DNA of 64,000 nucleotides, from positions 6,767,817 to 6,831,816 of the forward strand of contig RPFO01000080.1 in assembly GCA_009746045.1 (NCBI GenBank), written 5' to 3'. Every line of letters starts with the position of its first letter. Position 1 is the first letter of the stretch. Position numbers and translations under genes: made by a program. Positions 21,365-31,654 of this stretch are shown here, in pieces. The notes under the pieces were generated by a model, which had not been told where the DNA came from, searched no databases, and saw only the letters and a program-made list of their open reading frames with translations. Source of the DNA: Mesostigma viride (Eukaryota; Streptophyta; Mesostigmatophyceae; Mesostigmatales; Mesostigmataceae).

Positions 21365-23149
21365 ATGAGTAACCCGGAGACACAACCACCGTTATCAAGT
21401 AAGAGAGTTGAAGATGCAACCACATCTTTAGCAGCTCAACGGACGACCGGTGATGAAAGGGTTTCATCATCTACTCCCAGACGTCAACTATTTGGAGATA
21501 CCACCTTAATGTCTGCTTCCCGCAGATATTCGCTGTCGGTCGGCCCAAAGTTCTCCATCTTGCCCCTCGGTGTGCAACCAGGCGAGCCCTCCTGCGTGGC
21601 ACTGGTAGAGGTGGACCACGGTTCTCCAACGTGGAGGACACGCGTTCGCCAGCACCCGAATACGGTTCGGCTATTCGTTTTGGCTACAACACGGTGCCGG
21701 GGCGAGACGGCACTCGGCTAGCGGCTGACGAGCTGACAGCGGAGAAAATTCGATTACAACATGAACGTGAGGAAGCTGCGAGAGCTAGAAGTGTGGCGGA
21801 AGCGCTGGAGAAGAGTGTGGGTAGGACTATTGCGCGTGTGCAGCAACTTGAGTCGCAAGGGCAGGCGGGCGATGGAGAGTCTGTTTTCGTGGATCAACCG
21901 TCTCCAACACTGGGTATACGAAGGGTATATGCGGTTGACGCTCCTTTTGTTGATGAAGGGACAGATGCACAGGGGCATGAGCCTCCACGGCTCTCGGTGG
22001 CTGCGACATTGCCGGAGAATCAGAATGCACCACACGCCCCAGTGATGGAGCTCACGTCTTTGTATCCTCGTACTGTTCCTTTTCCCAAGGTGGAGTCGGT
22101 AGACAAGCTATCGCTGACCAACCTTACCCATCGCAGCTTCGACCATTTCTCCACCAAGTTTCAGGATGTCTTCGCTATCCACTTCGCCAACTACGGGCCC
22201 AAGGCAGAGGAACGTCTCACGATGGACATCCAGAAGAGAATGGTTAGGCAGCGGATGAGCGACAGTGCCAGCGACCGTTTTGATGAGTTTTTGCGTTCTG
22301 TGGCTGGACGTGCGTGTACCGACCTCCCCTCTCTCCTATTGGGCTTTCGCCGGTTTCTGTTACCCCAGGATCAGCTTCGCATGGATCGGGACGCACTGGC
22401 TAACTGTACGCAGGCTGGTTTGACGCTGCCACAGTTCGTGGAGCAATTCACCAACCTTAGAGCCAAGATTCCCCAATGCTCTGACGCAGAGGCGCTTCAC
22501 AGACTACTGCATGGCATGGCTCCACACGTGCGACTGGATGTGGACAAGCACTTCTCCCAGTTCGACTACGTGGATGGCAATGGGACAAGGTGTTGTCTTA
22601 TGTGCTTACCCTTGTCGTGTGCCTGCTTTTTCTGTCAAGTGGGAGCCTGTGGCCACGCCAGTGCCACCCATCAAGAAGTCCCTGAACCAGCTGGATGACC
22701 TCCTGGGGGAGCTCAATGCCTTGGATCCCACCCAGGGTAACTGTTTTATCTGCAACCAGCCAGGTCACTTTGCACGGGACTGCCCTAGACGGGACCAGTT
22801 TCCCCCTGCCACGAGAGGACCTTTTGGCGCCCTGCCATCTCCCAGGCCACCCAGCCTTCCTCCTGGCGTTCCTGCTGGCGATCACCGGATGCAGCCAGGG
22901 TTCCAGCCCAACTTCCAGCCCTCTGGGAGGTTCCAGTCCCGCGCTCGGCCCTTCAGCAGACAGGATAAGCGTAGGATGGTGAACGCTCTCATGCAGCTGC
23001 TGGCAGATGAGGAGGATGGGGGGGACGAGGATGAGCCTCCAGCACCACCTGAGCAGCTTCCACCATCGGGCAGTGGAGCATCCCAGACCCACCTGAGTCA
23101 AAAAACTAGTTGGGTCCCCAGGTCATCCTTCTGTCATGGCCAGGTCTGA
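21365..23149 (+). pseudogene. gag: gypsy Gag, copy 2
   Basis: ATG at 21365; a frame change near 21590-21640 and a second near 22573, where one C is missing relative to copy 1. Capsid-like and CCHC (CFICNQPGHFARDC, about 22746-22787) regions match copy 1. Ends in TGA at 23147-23149, overlapping the Pol ATG. Each copy has breaks the other lacks, so an intact ancestral frame is evident. Confidence 0.85.
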
Positions 23150-25181
23150 CCTGCCTGCTGTTGACGTTAGGCCAGTGAACACTGTGGGTGCTTCTGACCC
23201 TGCTGTCCCTGTGGGTCCTCCTGTACCAGGTCACTTACTCAAGTTTCAGGCTAGGCTCCTCAACGTGCCAGTCCCCTTGGCTCAGCCAGCTTGCTTGTTT
23301 ATGATTGATTCTGGTGCTGGCAGTAATTATATTGCTGCATCCTTGGTGCAGGAGCTGAAGTTGCCTGTGTTGGCCCACCCCACACCTGTCATGGTGCAGT
23401 ATTCTGATGGCAGGAGAAGCTGCTCACCTGGCTATGTGCAGCTCATCTTCCAAGTTTGTTCATCCCAGACTTTGGAAGTGACAGCAGATGTCATTCCCCT
23501 CACGGCAGCAGATGTGATTTTGGGGATCCCATGGTTGTCTGACACCAATCCTGCTATTTCTTGGCCTGACAGGGTGGTCCAGTTCAAGGATGGGACAGTG
23601 TGGGATGCTACCTGTGTGTTGCCAGGGGGGAGAAGAACAGCCACTGAGTGCTGTTCCACACAGACAGCTGTCAATGATGGCAAGGGAGGGGAAGCAGGTG
23701 CGAAAGGGGTGGATCAAGAGCCGACTTTGGAGGAGAAACGGGCTGCCCTACTGAAGCATGTGTGGTCTGCCAAGCATACTCTGTCTTATTTGGCCACCTA
23801 TCCAGTGGAACACATCTTTTTCCTGCATTTGGTGCCTAATGAACCTGAGTCTGCTAGTGGTCATTCTGTCAATGCTGTCAGTTCTACTGTCACCACTGAG
23901 CAACAACAGCAGCATGATGCCTTGTTGGACAGGTATGGAGCCATCTTTGAGGACAAGATGCCCCAGTATCCTCCTGAGGGACCCATCACACATGTCATCA
24001 AGTTGGTAGAGGGTGCTCGTCCTCCTTTTGTGCCTATGTACAGGATGGGCCCTGCAGAGATGGCAGAGCTGAAGACCATACTTATTGGCCTGTTGGAGGC
24101 TGGTCTGATCCTCCCAGCTAACAGTCCTTTCAGTTCTGGGTGTTTGCTTGTACCCAAGCATGATGGGGGGTGGAGGTTGTGCATTGACCTGAGGGGACTG
24201 AACAAGGTGACTGTCAAGTCCAGGTACCCTCTGCCCAGAATTGATGAGTTGCTGGAGAGGACTGCAGGAGCTGCCTTCTTTACCAAGTTTGACCTCAGGC
24301 ATGCTTTCTGGCAGATCAGGGTGGCTACTGAGGACATCCCCAAGACGGCCTTTTCTACCCCATGGGGACAGTTCCAGTGGACAGTAATGCCCATGGGTGC
24401 CTCTAACAGTCCTGCCACTATGCAGATGTTTGTCAATGCCATCTTTGGCCACCTGACTGGAAATGCCCTGCCCCAGATCTCACCTGACCTTCGCAACCCC
24501 AGGTTCAAGGACATTGCCCACTTGTGTGACACTACCAGGGTGGTCTTCAGGACTTGTGTGGTCGTCTACCTGGACGACATTCTGGTACACTCTCGTACCT
24601 TCAGGGAGCACCTGGAGAACGTGGAGGAGGTCCTTAAGGTGATCCATCAGTATCATCTGTCGGTGAAGAGGTCCAAGGTGGAGTGGGGCCAAGAGGTGAA
24701 GTTTCTGGGCTACCAGCTGAGCGCTGCAGGTATGACTCCTGAGGCCAGCAAGGTCTCTGCTGTTTTGGAGTGGCCTGTGTTGAAGTCAGCTCAGGATGTC
24801 AGATCCTTTCTGGGCCTGGTGGGCTGGTACCGACGGTTCATCCCTGACATGGCGGCCATCTCTGGTCCCCTGTTAGCCCTGCTCAAGAAGGATGTTCCCT
24901 TTGAGTGGACTGCAGCATGCCAGCAAGCTTTTGATGTGTTGAAGCAGAAGCTTACCACTGCTCCCTTGTTGGTGGGCCCCAACCCAGACTTGCCATACCA
25001 GGTTAGGTCTGACGCCTCACAGGGTGCTATTGGTGCAGTACTAATGCAAGATCATGGTAAGGGCCCTCAACCAGTGGAATACATGTCCAGGAGTATGACG
25101 TCTGCAGAACGTAACTACCCTGTTCATGAGCAGAGCTGCTGGGATTGGTGGTGGCCTGTCACAAGTGGGAACACCTACTGA
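23136..25181 (+). CDS. pol: gypsy Pol part 1 (protease, RT, start of RNase H)
   Basis: 681 residues. Retropepsin FMIDSGAGSNY at about residues 54-64. RT fingers and palm include VPKHDGGWRLCIDLRGLNK, FTKFDLRHAFWQI, FSTPWGQFQWTVMPMGASNSP and the catalytic VVYLDDILVHS at about residue 478. The RT-RNase H connection has FLGLVGWYRRFIPDMA. The RNase H start is SDASQGAIGAVL. The reading frame then shifts at a GAGCAGAGCTGC site, giving a spurious C-terminus. The start ATG overlaps the Gag stop by 14 nt in the +1 frame relative to Gag, so expression by frameshift or re-initiation is likely. Confidence 0.85.
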   Translation: MARSDLPAVDVRPVNTVGASDPAVPVGPPVPGHLLKFQARLLNVPVPLAQPACLFMIDSGAGSNYIAASLVQELKLPVLAHPTPVMVQYSDGRRSCSPGYVQLIFQVCSSQTLEVTADVIPLTAADVILGIPWLSDTNPAISWPDRVVQFKDGTVWDATCVLPGGRRTATECCSTQTAVNDGKGGEAGAKGVDQEPTLEEKRAALLKHVWSAKHTLSYLATYPVEHIFFLHLVPNEPESASGHSVNAVSSTVTTEQQQQHDALLDRYGAIFEDKMPQYPPEGPITHVIKLVEGARPPFVPMYRMGPAEMAELKTILIGLLEAGLILPANSPFSSGCLLVPKHDGGWRLCIDLRGLNKVTVKSRYPLPRIDELLERTAGAAFFTKFDLRHAFWQIRVATEDIPKTAFSTPWGQFQWTVMPMGASNSPATMQMFVNAIFGHLTGNALPQISPDLRNPRFKDIAHLCDTTRVVFRTCVVVYLDDILVHSRTFREHLENVEEVLKVIHQYHLSVKRSKVEWGQEVKFLGYQLSAAGMTPEASKVSAVLEWPVLKSAQDVRSFLGLVGWYRRFIPDMAAISGPLLALLKKDVPFEWTAACQQAFDVLKQKLTTAPLLVGPNPDLPYQVRSDASQGAIGAVLMQDHGKGPQPVEYMSRSMTSAERNYPVHEQSCWDWWWPVTSGNTY

Positions 25182-25189
25182 AGGGGGCC

Positions 25190-27470
25190 AGTTTTCTGTG
25201 GCCAGCAGCGCCAGGATGGGCAGGGCAACGAGTCTATTACCCTGATGACTGACCACAGGCCCTTGGTACATGTGTTGGAACAGACCCGGATGAGTAAGAG
25301 GATGGCTGGATGGATGGAGTTCCTGGGGGGGTTTGGACCTTTCTCTGTGAGGTACATTCCTGGTACGCAGAATGTGGTGCCTGACGCCCTGTCCAGGAGG
25401 AGGGATTTGATGGGAAGTTTTCATGAGGACTTGGACATCTGTGCTGCCCTGATTTCTGTGGTAGAGTGTGGAGCCTTGACTAGAGCTCAGGCCAACAACC
25501 AGAAGGTTTCTCAACTGTTGACACCACCTGTAGGGAATAACGGTGGTCCCGTGATGCTCATCGACCAGGGCTCTGTCCCAGAGTTGACAGGCGTCCAGGA
25601 GGGTGTCCAGTCACTGTCTGACAGTCTTAGGAGAAGTCCTGAAGGTGTGGTGCCCACTCCCACAGTGCAGCCAGGTGAGGGAGGCCCTGCTAGGCGCAGC
25701 AGAGGTAGGCCCAGGAAGTGGGTCATGGACCCTGTGTTGGTAGGCCGGTCCAAGGTGTTGGCCTCTCAGGTGATGGCAAGGTCAAAAGGGCCTATAGCTA
25801 CTACTGTCTCATCCAAGCAGTTGGTGGCTAGCCCTGGGCAGGAAGAGGAGATGCAGATGCAGCCCCTGGGACCTGACAAGGACCTGGTGTTGCCTAATCC
25901 TTTAAATATTTCCCTGCTGGACGTCATCAAGGCCTTCACCAAGACGGAGGACATGGCTACTGCAGCTATCCAGAGGGGCAACTTTGGCAATAGACCTGTA
26001 GAATACTGGGAGGGCGTTCTGTATGTTCACACTCATGATGCAGAGCACACGGTGACTAGAAAAGTGTATGTGCCTGAGATGGCCATTCCCACAGTGTTAC
26101 ATTGTTTCCATGACGATGTGACTGCGTGTCATCCTGGTTATGCTAAGCTACTTCATGAGGTGCAGCAGAGGTTTTGGTGGCCTGGCCTTTATCAGGATGT
26201 TAAGGCCTATGTGGATTCCTGTGACTCCTGCCAGAGAAATAAGGTCAGGAACCAAGCCACGCCCATCTTTCCCATGGCTATGCCCATTCCCCTGCGCCCT
26301 TGGATCAGTGTGACTATGGATTTTATCTGTGGTCTTCCCATGTCAGATGGTGGCAATGACAGGATCCTTGTGGTCATGGACAGGCTGTCCAGGATGTGCC
26401 ATCTGATTCCTTGCAATACTCATCTCACCGCTGCACAGTGTGTGGATTTGTTTATGAAGGAGATCTACCGTCTGCACGGCATGCCTAGAGTGATCATCAC
26501 TGATCAGGACCCCCTTTGGCTGTCAGGGTTTTGGAAGTCATTCTTTGACATCCTAGACACTAAGCTGGCATTCGGTGTGGCATACAGGTGTGCCAGTACT
26601 GGGGCGGTGGAGAGGATGAACAGAATTGTCAGGGAGTGTCAAAAGCACTATTGTACCCACGACAACAAGGACTGGGACAAGAAGCTACCTTTCATAGAGT
26701 TCGCAATCAACAACTCTCCTCTGGCTCCTCACCAGATGTCCCCCTTCGTGATCTGCAATGGCCAGTGTCCCTTGACACCATTCGACTTGGAACTGCCTGA
26801 CAGAGACGCTGAAGGCCCTTTCCAGCGACGTCTTGGTTCAGTCCAGCAGTTGTTGGCTTCCTTCCAGGAGGCTCACAGCATTGTGGCTACCCAGCTGTTG
26901 AGGACACAGGACAAGTACCTGACTAACGCCTGGCAGCAAACGGTGGCCAGTCATTCCTTTGTAGCTCCTGGGGACTTGGTGTTGTTGGAAGCCAACAGAG
27001 TGCTGCCTGAGAAGGAGCAATGCAGGAAACTGCAACCACTCTGGTTGGGTCCTTACCCAGTGTTGGCCACCTTTCACTATGGTACCGTGGTCCAGGTCCA
27101 GGTGCCTTCTCACTGGAAGCTCAGGAATAATATTTTTCACCTAGCACAGCTGAAGCTGTACAGGCGTAACACCTTGCCAGGCAGATTGTCTGCCCCCTTG
27201 CCTTATGAGTTGGATTCAGAGGGGGAGAAGATCTATGAAGTGGAGCGGTTGTTGGCTCACAGGGTGAAGGGGAAAGGTCGTACTAAACAGCTGCAGTTTA
27301 AGGTACACTGGAAGGGAGAGCTAGAGGTGACTGCTACGTGGCTGTGGTTGTCTGATCTCACCAATAGTCACTCTGCTGTACTAGATTATTGTCAGCGTCA
27401 TGGGATCACCTTGCCTGAGTGGTATGTCATGGGCTCTGAGCAGAGTGCTCCCCTTCATAGCTCCCAGTGA
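25190..27470 (+). CDS. pol: gypsy Pol part 2 (RNase H end, integrase, chromodomain)
   Basis: An uninterrupted frame of 741 residues from 25245, with its N-terminal side beginning in the broken RNase H. It has TDHRPLVHVLEQ (RNase H), an HHCC zinc-binding motif (CHPGYAKLL...CDSCQRNK), the integrase core D-D-E (MDFICGL, ITDQDPLW, AVERMNRIV), and a GPY/F-like LWLGPYPVLATF. The C-terminal chromodomain (YEVERLLAHRV, QFKVHWKGE, TATWLWLSDL) ends near residue 730. The breaks between part 1 and part 2 are shared with copy 1, so they are probably real mutations or a common error. Confidence 0.85.
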
Positions 27471-27518
27471 GCACTGCTAACGCCTCTTTTTGGTGCTGTG
27501 TGTCTGTGGTTGCCAGCC

Positions 27519-28777
27519 ATGGCAGACTCCCATCCTGAGGGGACACCCAGGCCACCTGCCCAACTCCACGAGGACGTGAGGGCTACGTATGTCTTTCAGC
27601 ACGACTACGCTGGCCCCAGAGCCCAGGTACTTCGCTCCAGGAAGACGCTGGGTTCGTGGAAGCCCATTTTCTCAACCTGTTCCAGCGTATGGTACATGAT
27701 CAGCAGCGGCACGAGCAGCGTCACGGGGCCCTTATATCAAGGTTGGCTCATGTGGAGGGTTTGGTTACTCAGATGGCAGAACATTTGAGGGCTGGGCACC
27801 TTCCACTTGTGGGTTCTGCTGTGCCTGCAGCCTCGGAGGCCCAGGTAGCTCAGGAGGCTATCCCCACCATGGTGGCCTCAGTTCCCTCCCTACGGAGGCT
27901 CCTCCGCCCCCTAAGGTGGTGGTACACTTGCCCAGGTCCGTTGTCCCAACAAAACAGGTGGAGCAGTACTTGGACCACCGTAAATGTGCCCTGAACAGTG
28001 CGAGTGGTGTAAATCCTTGTACACAGCCATGAAGGCCCTCGACCAGACAGTGGTGGAGGAGGGTGAACTAGTACCTGAGGGTATGGTAGAGTTGGCCCTG
28101 GACTGTCTGCCCCCCAGTCTTTGTGAGATTGGTTCACCCATGGTGGCTTATATTATGCACACCGTCTTTGCAGTGTACCCGTGGCCTTCGTTTGACATGA
28201 GGCCGGTGGAGGGCCAGGACTTGATGGCAGCTCTGCCCAGTGATCTGAGACTCGCCTTTGCAGAGCTCCAGCCAGTTGGTTATTCCCAGACCTATACTGA
28301 GCTGCTAGAGCAAGCTGTCAAGCAGGGAGAGTTTGACATGACTCCGTCGTCCAGCTGCTCTGTGATGTCATGTTTTCCACACAAGGACAGCACGGTCTTC
28401 GTGGGGCTGCAGTTACCAAAGTTCCCTAACGAGCTGAGAGCCAGGCTCACGCCCTTGAGAGTGCTGGTACCCATCTTGGGGCCAGGTGGGGGCCTATCAA
28501 GGCCTTTCTACAGCTGTGGTGGGCCTATAGCAGCTGGCTATGTCGCCATAAGACTGCCAGTGGCTGGGTCTTCGACCCCCTCCGACAGGCTGTGGTTACT
28601 CTGACCTATCCTGCCCAGTGCAGTAGGTTTTCAGCTGAGTTGGGCAAGGCTGCTGAGACCTGCATGGCTATTCAGGTCAGCAGGAACTGGCCAGATCTGG
28701 TGTCCATGGTGGAGCATTTCCCAGTGTTTGGAACGAGGGGGAAGGACACGAAGAAGGGGGATTGGTTCACTTTGTGA
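27519..28777 (+). pseudogene. gypsy accessory ORF downstream of Pol, copy 2
   Basis: About 420 codons of sense coding-like sequence between Pol and the 3' LTR. It opens with ATG at 27519 in a good context (gccATGGCA), product start MADSHPEGTPRPPAQ. Pieces in successive frames: HFLNLFQRMVHDQQRHEQRHG...VTQMAEHLRAGHLPL (27656-27994), a 206-residue stretch (27984-28604) with CEWCKSLYTAM, VELALDCLPPSLCEIG and LQLPKFPNELRARLTPLRVL, and a tail to 28777 ending KKGDWFTL. No signal peptide or membrane segment, so it does not look like an envelope gene. Function unknown. Confidence 0.6.
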
Positions 28778-29158
28778 AGGGTTTCCAGGATGGTTGGAGA
28801 TGGGGCTGTGGAGTGAGGTGGGGATCCAGAATGGAGGAGGCCAGTTCTGATGTCCAGTCCAGATTTCCAGTAATGACAGTTCTGAGTTCATGACAGTCTT
28901 GCAGTTGTATTATCCAGGCATGGTTGCCTGTGTGTTAGTCACTTGATGACATTTCATCAGTGGGTGAAATTGTCTTATTCAGGGTTGACCATGATCAGAT
29001 GATAATGAGATAGGAGGCCCCTTTGGGGATGTAAAAACCCACTTGCTTGTCCCAAGAGGTGGTGGACTTCCTGTTTATTGTTGTGTTGTTTTGTGGAGGT
29101 TGTTGTTTTATTCTTCTTGGCTTCTAGGAACTGGGAGTTCCTGTTTGAGGGGGAGATA

Positions 29159-29862
29159 TGTAACAACCAAATGTTACATCCAAAGTTTTCCTACTGATTG
29201 ATCTGATTATGAGTTCTTTAGGACAATTATTTGGGAAGTTAGGAGGCTTCGACGTCTGATGGATATTGGGCCTGCTGAGATCTGCAGAGATTATTGTTCT
29301 ACCCTCATTGGTCGTGGCCTGATCCACGTAGGGTACTTTGCATGGTTTTGTTCAGTCAGTCATAGATTCTCTTTAATACCGTTGTACCTGGTGGATCTGG
29401 TTCCAGGTCATGGAGATTCCGTATGTGCTGGCTTTGTGTTGTGTTGAGGATTCGGAAGCTAAGATCTTATCTTGAGTGATCCTCACTTTTGATTGGTCCT
29501 TCCAAGTTAGGGCTGAGCCGACCCTGCGTGCATGATGACTTTTATCCAGTTTGTGGCGGCTGGGAACGTGTGCGTGTAAGAAAGCTAAAGCTATGGTGTA
29601 ATTCAAGGGTTTCCTTGTTTCATCAATCAAACAACCCTCGCTAAAAGTCAACTATAACTTCAACAGATAGTCGACTTGGATATAACATTGTCTGTTGTGT
29701 CTAACAAGGGTGGGGACTCATTCCCTTAACTGTTGAAGATCCATCTTCATTGCTTCTCTGGACGTGAAGTTATCTGTCGCGACTCCAACCCAGGTATAAA
29801 GATCTTTTCACATCAATGTTGAAACTGAGGCTGTTGCAAATACAACATTTTTAGTCGTTACA
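29159..29862 (+). repeat. gypsy 3' LTR, copy 2
   Basis: The LTR is 704 bp, preceded by the purine tract GAGGGGGAGATA and followed by CCGCG. Confidence 0.9.
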
Positions 29863-30011
29863 CCGCGACATGATTTTAGCTGCGCTGGTTGTCTCCTTGA
29901 CATGCAGAGCAAAGACGCTGTTGGCGTCATCCGCTCAACCCCTAATAAATTAATTAATTAGGAAAATAACTCCGTTGGGAGTATCTGTAGCACATTAACT
30001 AATTAATTAAT

Positions 30012-31460
30012 AGACACGTGACTGCGTCACGTGAGCATAAGTCCTCAGTGGGAGGGGAACATGGGATGGAATGGATGGTATAATTAAGCTATCTAGGTCC
30101 TAGTTACAGGGGTGTGGGCACCGCTGCCCGAATCGCTATGAATGCCATACTTGGTCACACGCGGAGCCCCCACAGGCTTTGGGGTGGTCTCCTTCATCAC
30201 TACTTGCCATCTATCCTTGCGCACCATCTGCCTCCATATTACAGACAAACCAGGAGGCTGCCCGGGGGTGAGCCCGTCACGTCTAGTGTAGCACATGTCC
30301 ATGCCAAGTCTATCACGAAAAGTCCACGGGTGGCGGCCCTGCCGCGCGCGGCCGGGGGCACGCCAGGTGAGGACATATCGCCCAGGCTGGGCGGGCTTGG
30401 TGCCAGCTAGTCTATCTGATGTATCTACCTGATCTGTGCGGGCCAGGTGCCCGGCTAGGCCCAGGCGCCTGTGCAGTAATAATGTGGGAAACATAGGGCA
30501 AATCAGCGTACAAATCCTCATTACTAATGTGCAAACCAAAGGGCCTTGCGCAGCATCTTGGTGACGGCGCCGTCGAGTCGTTGCCGGCTCCAGCTCCTGC
30601 GTCAGTGTCCACGTCTCGGCGCCCGGCGTAGGTCAGGATCGTCAGAATGACGACCTTGAAGAGGTCACGCTTGATGATCCGGGGTAGGGCGGGGTTGCTC
30701 CACCAGCGGCGGTGGTCATGGAGGTGCGCCCACGCCATGCCGATCCGTGTCGTCATGTCGTCCTCGCAGTCGGGAAGCCAACTGCCGAGCAGCTTGAAGC
30801 GGCCTGAAGGAGGGTAGTTGACCTCGGCATCGTCTAAGAGGCGGCGGAGTGTGGGTGGGGGCCCTGCCATGCCGAGGACCAGGGCCTTGCCGTTTTGGGG
30901 CTGATTTCTAGACCAACCGCCCGAGCCTCGAGCGCCAGGCAGTCCAGCCAAAGTTGGGCAGACTCCGCTTCTCGATGAGCGTGATGTCGTCGGCATAAAT
31001 GAGGTCAGCTAGTAAATTCTGCTTGTTAGTCGGCCCCCCTTCCCCAAGCTCGTTCGTGATCGCTAGGCCAGGGGCATGGCCTGTGATGCTAGCAAAGCGA
31101 GCACGTGCCTGGCGCATAACATAATCCACTACAATAATAAACAGGTACCTGTTTACCTACGGCGACAGGACGCAACCCTGCCAGACGCCGGTCTGCAGTG
31201 GGCGTGGCGGGGTAATGCCGTGTTGAGTGCGCACCGAAGTGGTCGACCCCTCATACAGCGTGCGGATGACGGTAATCAGGGGAGTGGGGACGCGAGCGCG
31301 AGCAAGTACAGCCCATAGAGCGTCCCAGAGGACAGAATCAAAAGCCTTGATGAAGTCGACGAAGATCAGGATGGCGGGAAACTCACCAGGTTGTAGGAGA
31401 GCGATTTCCTCGAAGAGGCGACGCGCGACGAAGATGACCATGACGGTGTAGCACATAGCC
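30012..31460 (-). pseudogene. LINE family B ORF2 fragment (unit 2)
   Basis: Same fragment as 16425-17880. Here the motif A region is continuous through RTLYEGSTTSVRTQHG and LQTGVWQGCVLSP; LIYADDITLI lies near 30980-31010. The 3' UTR carries the CACGTGAC/GTCACGTG inverted repeat at 30015-30033. Confidence 0.75.
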
Positions 31461-31479
31461 CAGGATGGCTGTAGCACAT

Positions 31480-31650
31480 AGCCCTGGGAGGGCCGGGCAT
31501 ATGAGCCTATAATACATTCTAAGCTACTTCCTGCAAGGGTGGGAATGTAAACGACCAGGTTGCTCTAGGTGCCCCAGGGCACCTGCGGCCCCATGATCTA
31601 TCAAGCTATGCCCAGCTAAGGGGGAGCCTGTCATGGGGGAGAAGATTAAA
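31480..31650 (-). repeat. LINE/SINE-like 3'-UTR fragment (family D), unit 2
   Basis: Unit-2 counterpart of 17884-18060. Confidence 0.6.
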
Positions 31651-31654
31651 AAAA

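Larger units (their letters stand above)
20448..29862 (+). mobile_element. Ty3/gypsy chromovirus-type LTR retrotransposon, copy 2 (9415 bp)
   Basis: LTRs at 20448-21143 and 29159-29862, with CCGCG on both sides (20443-20447, 29863-29867). Flanks are identical to copy 1, so this is the same insertion event seen twice. Pol is better preserved here: one frame runs from the protease into RNase H and a second from RNase H through the chromodomain. Confidence 0.93.
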
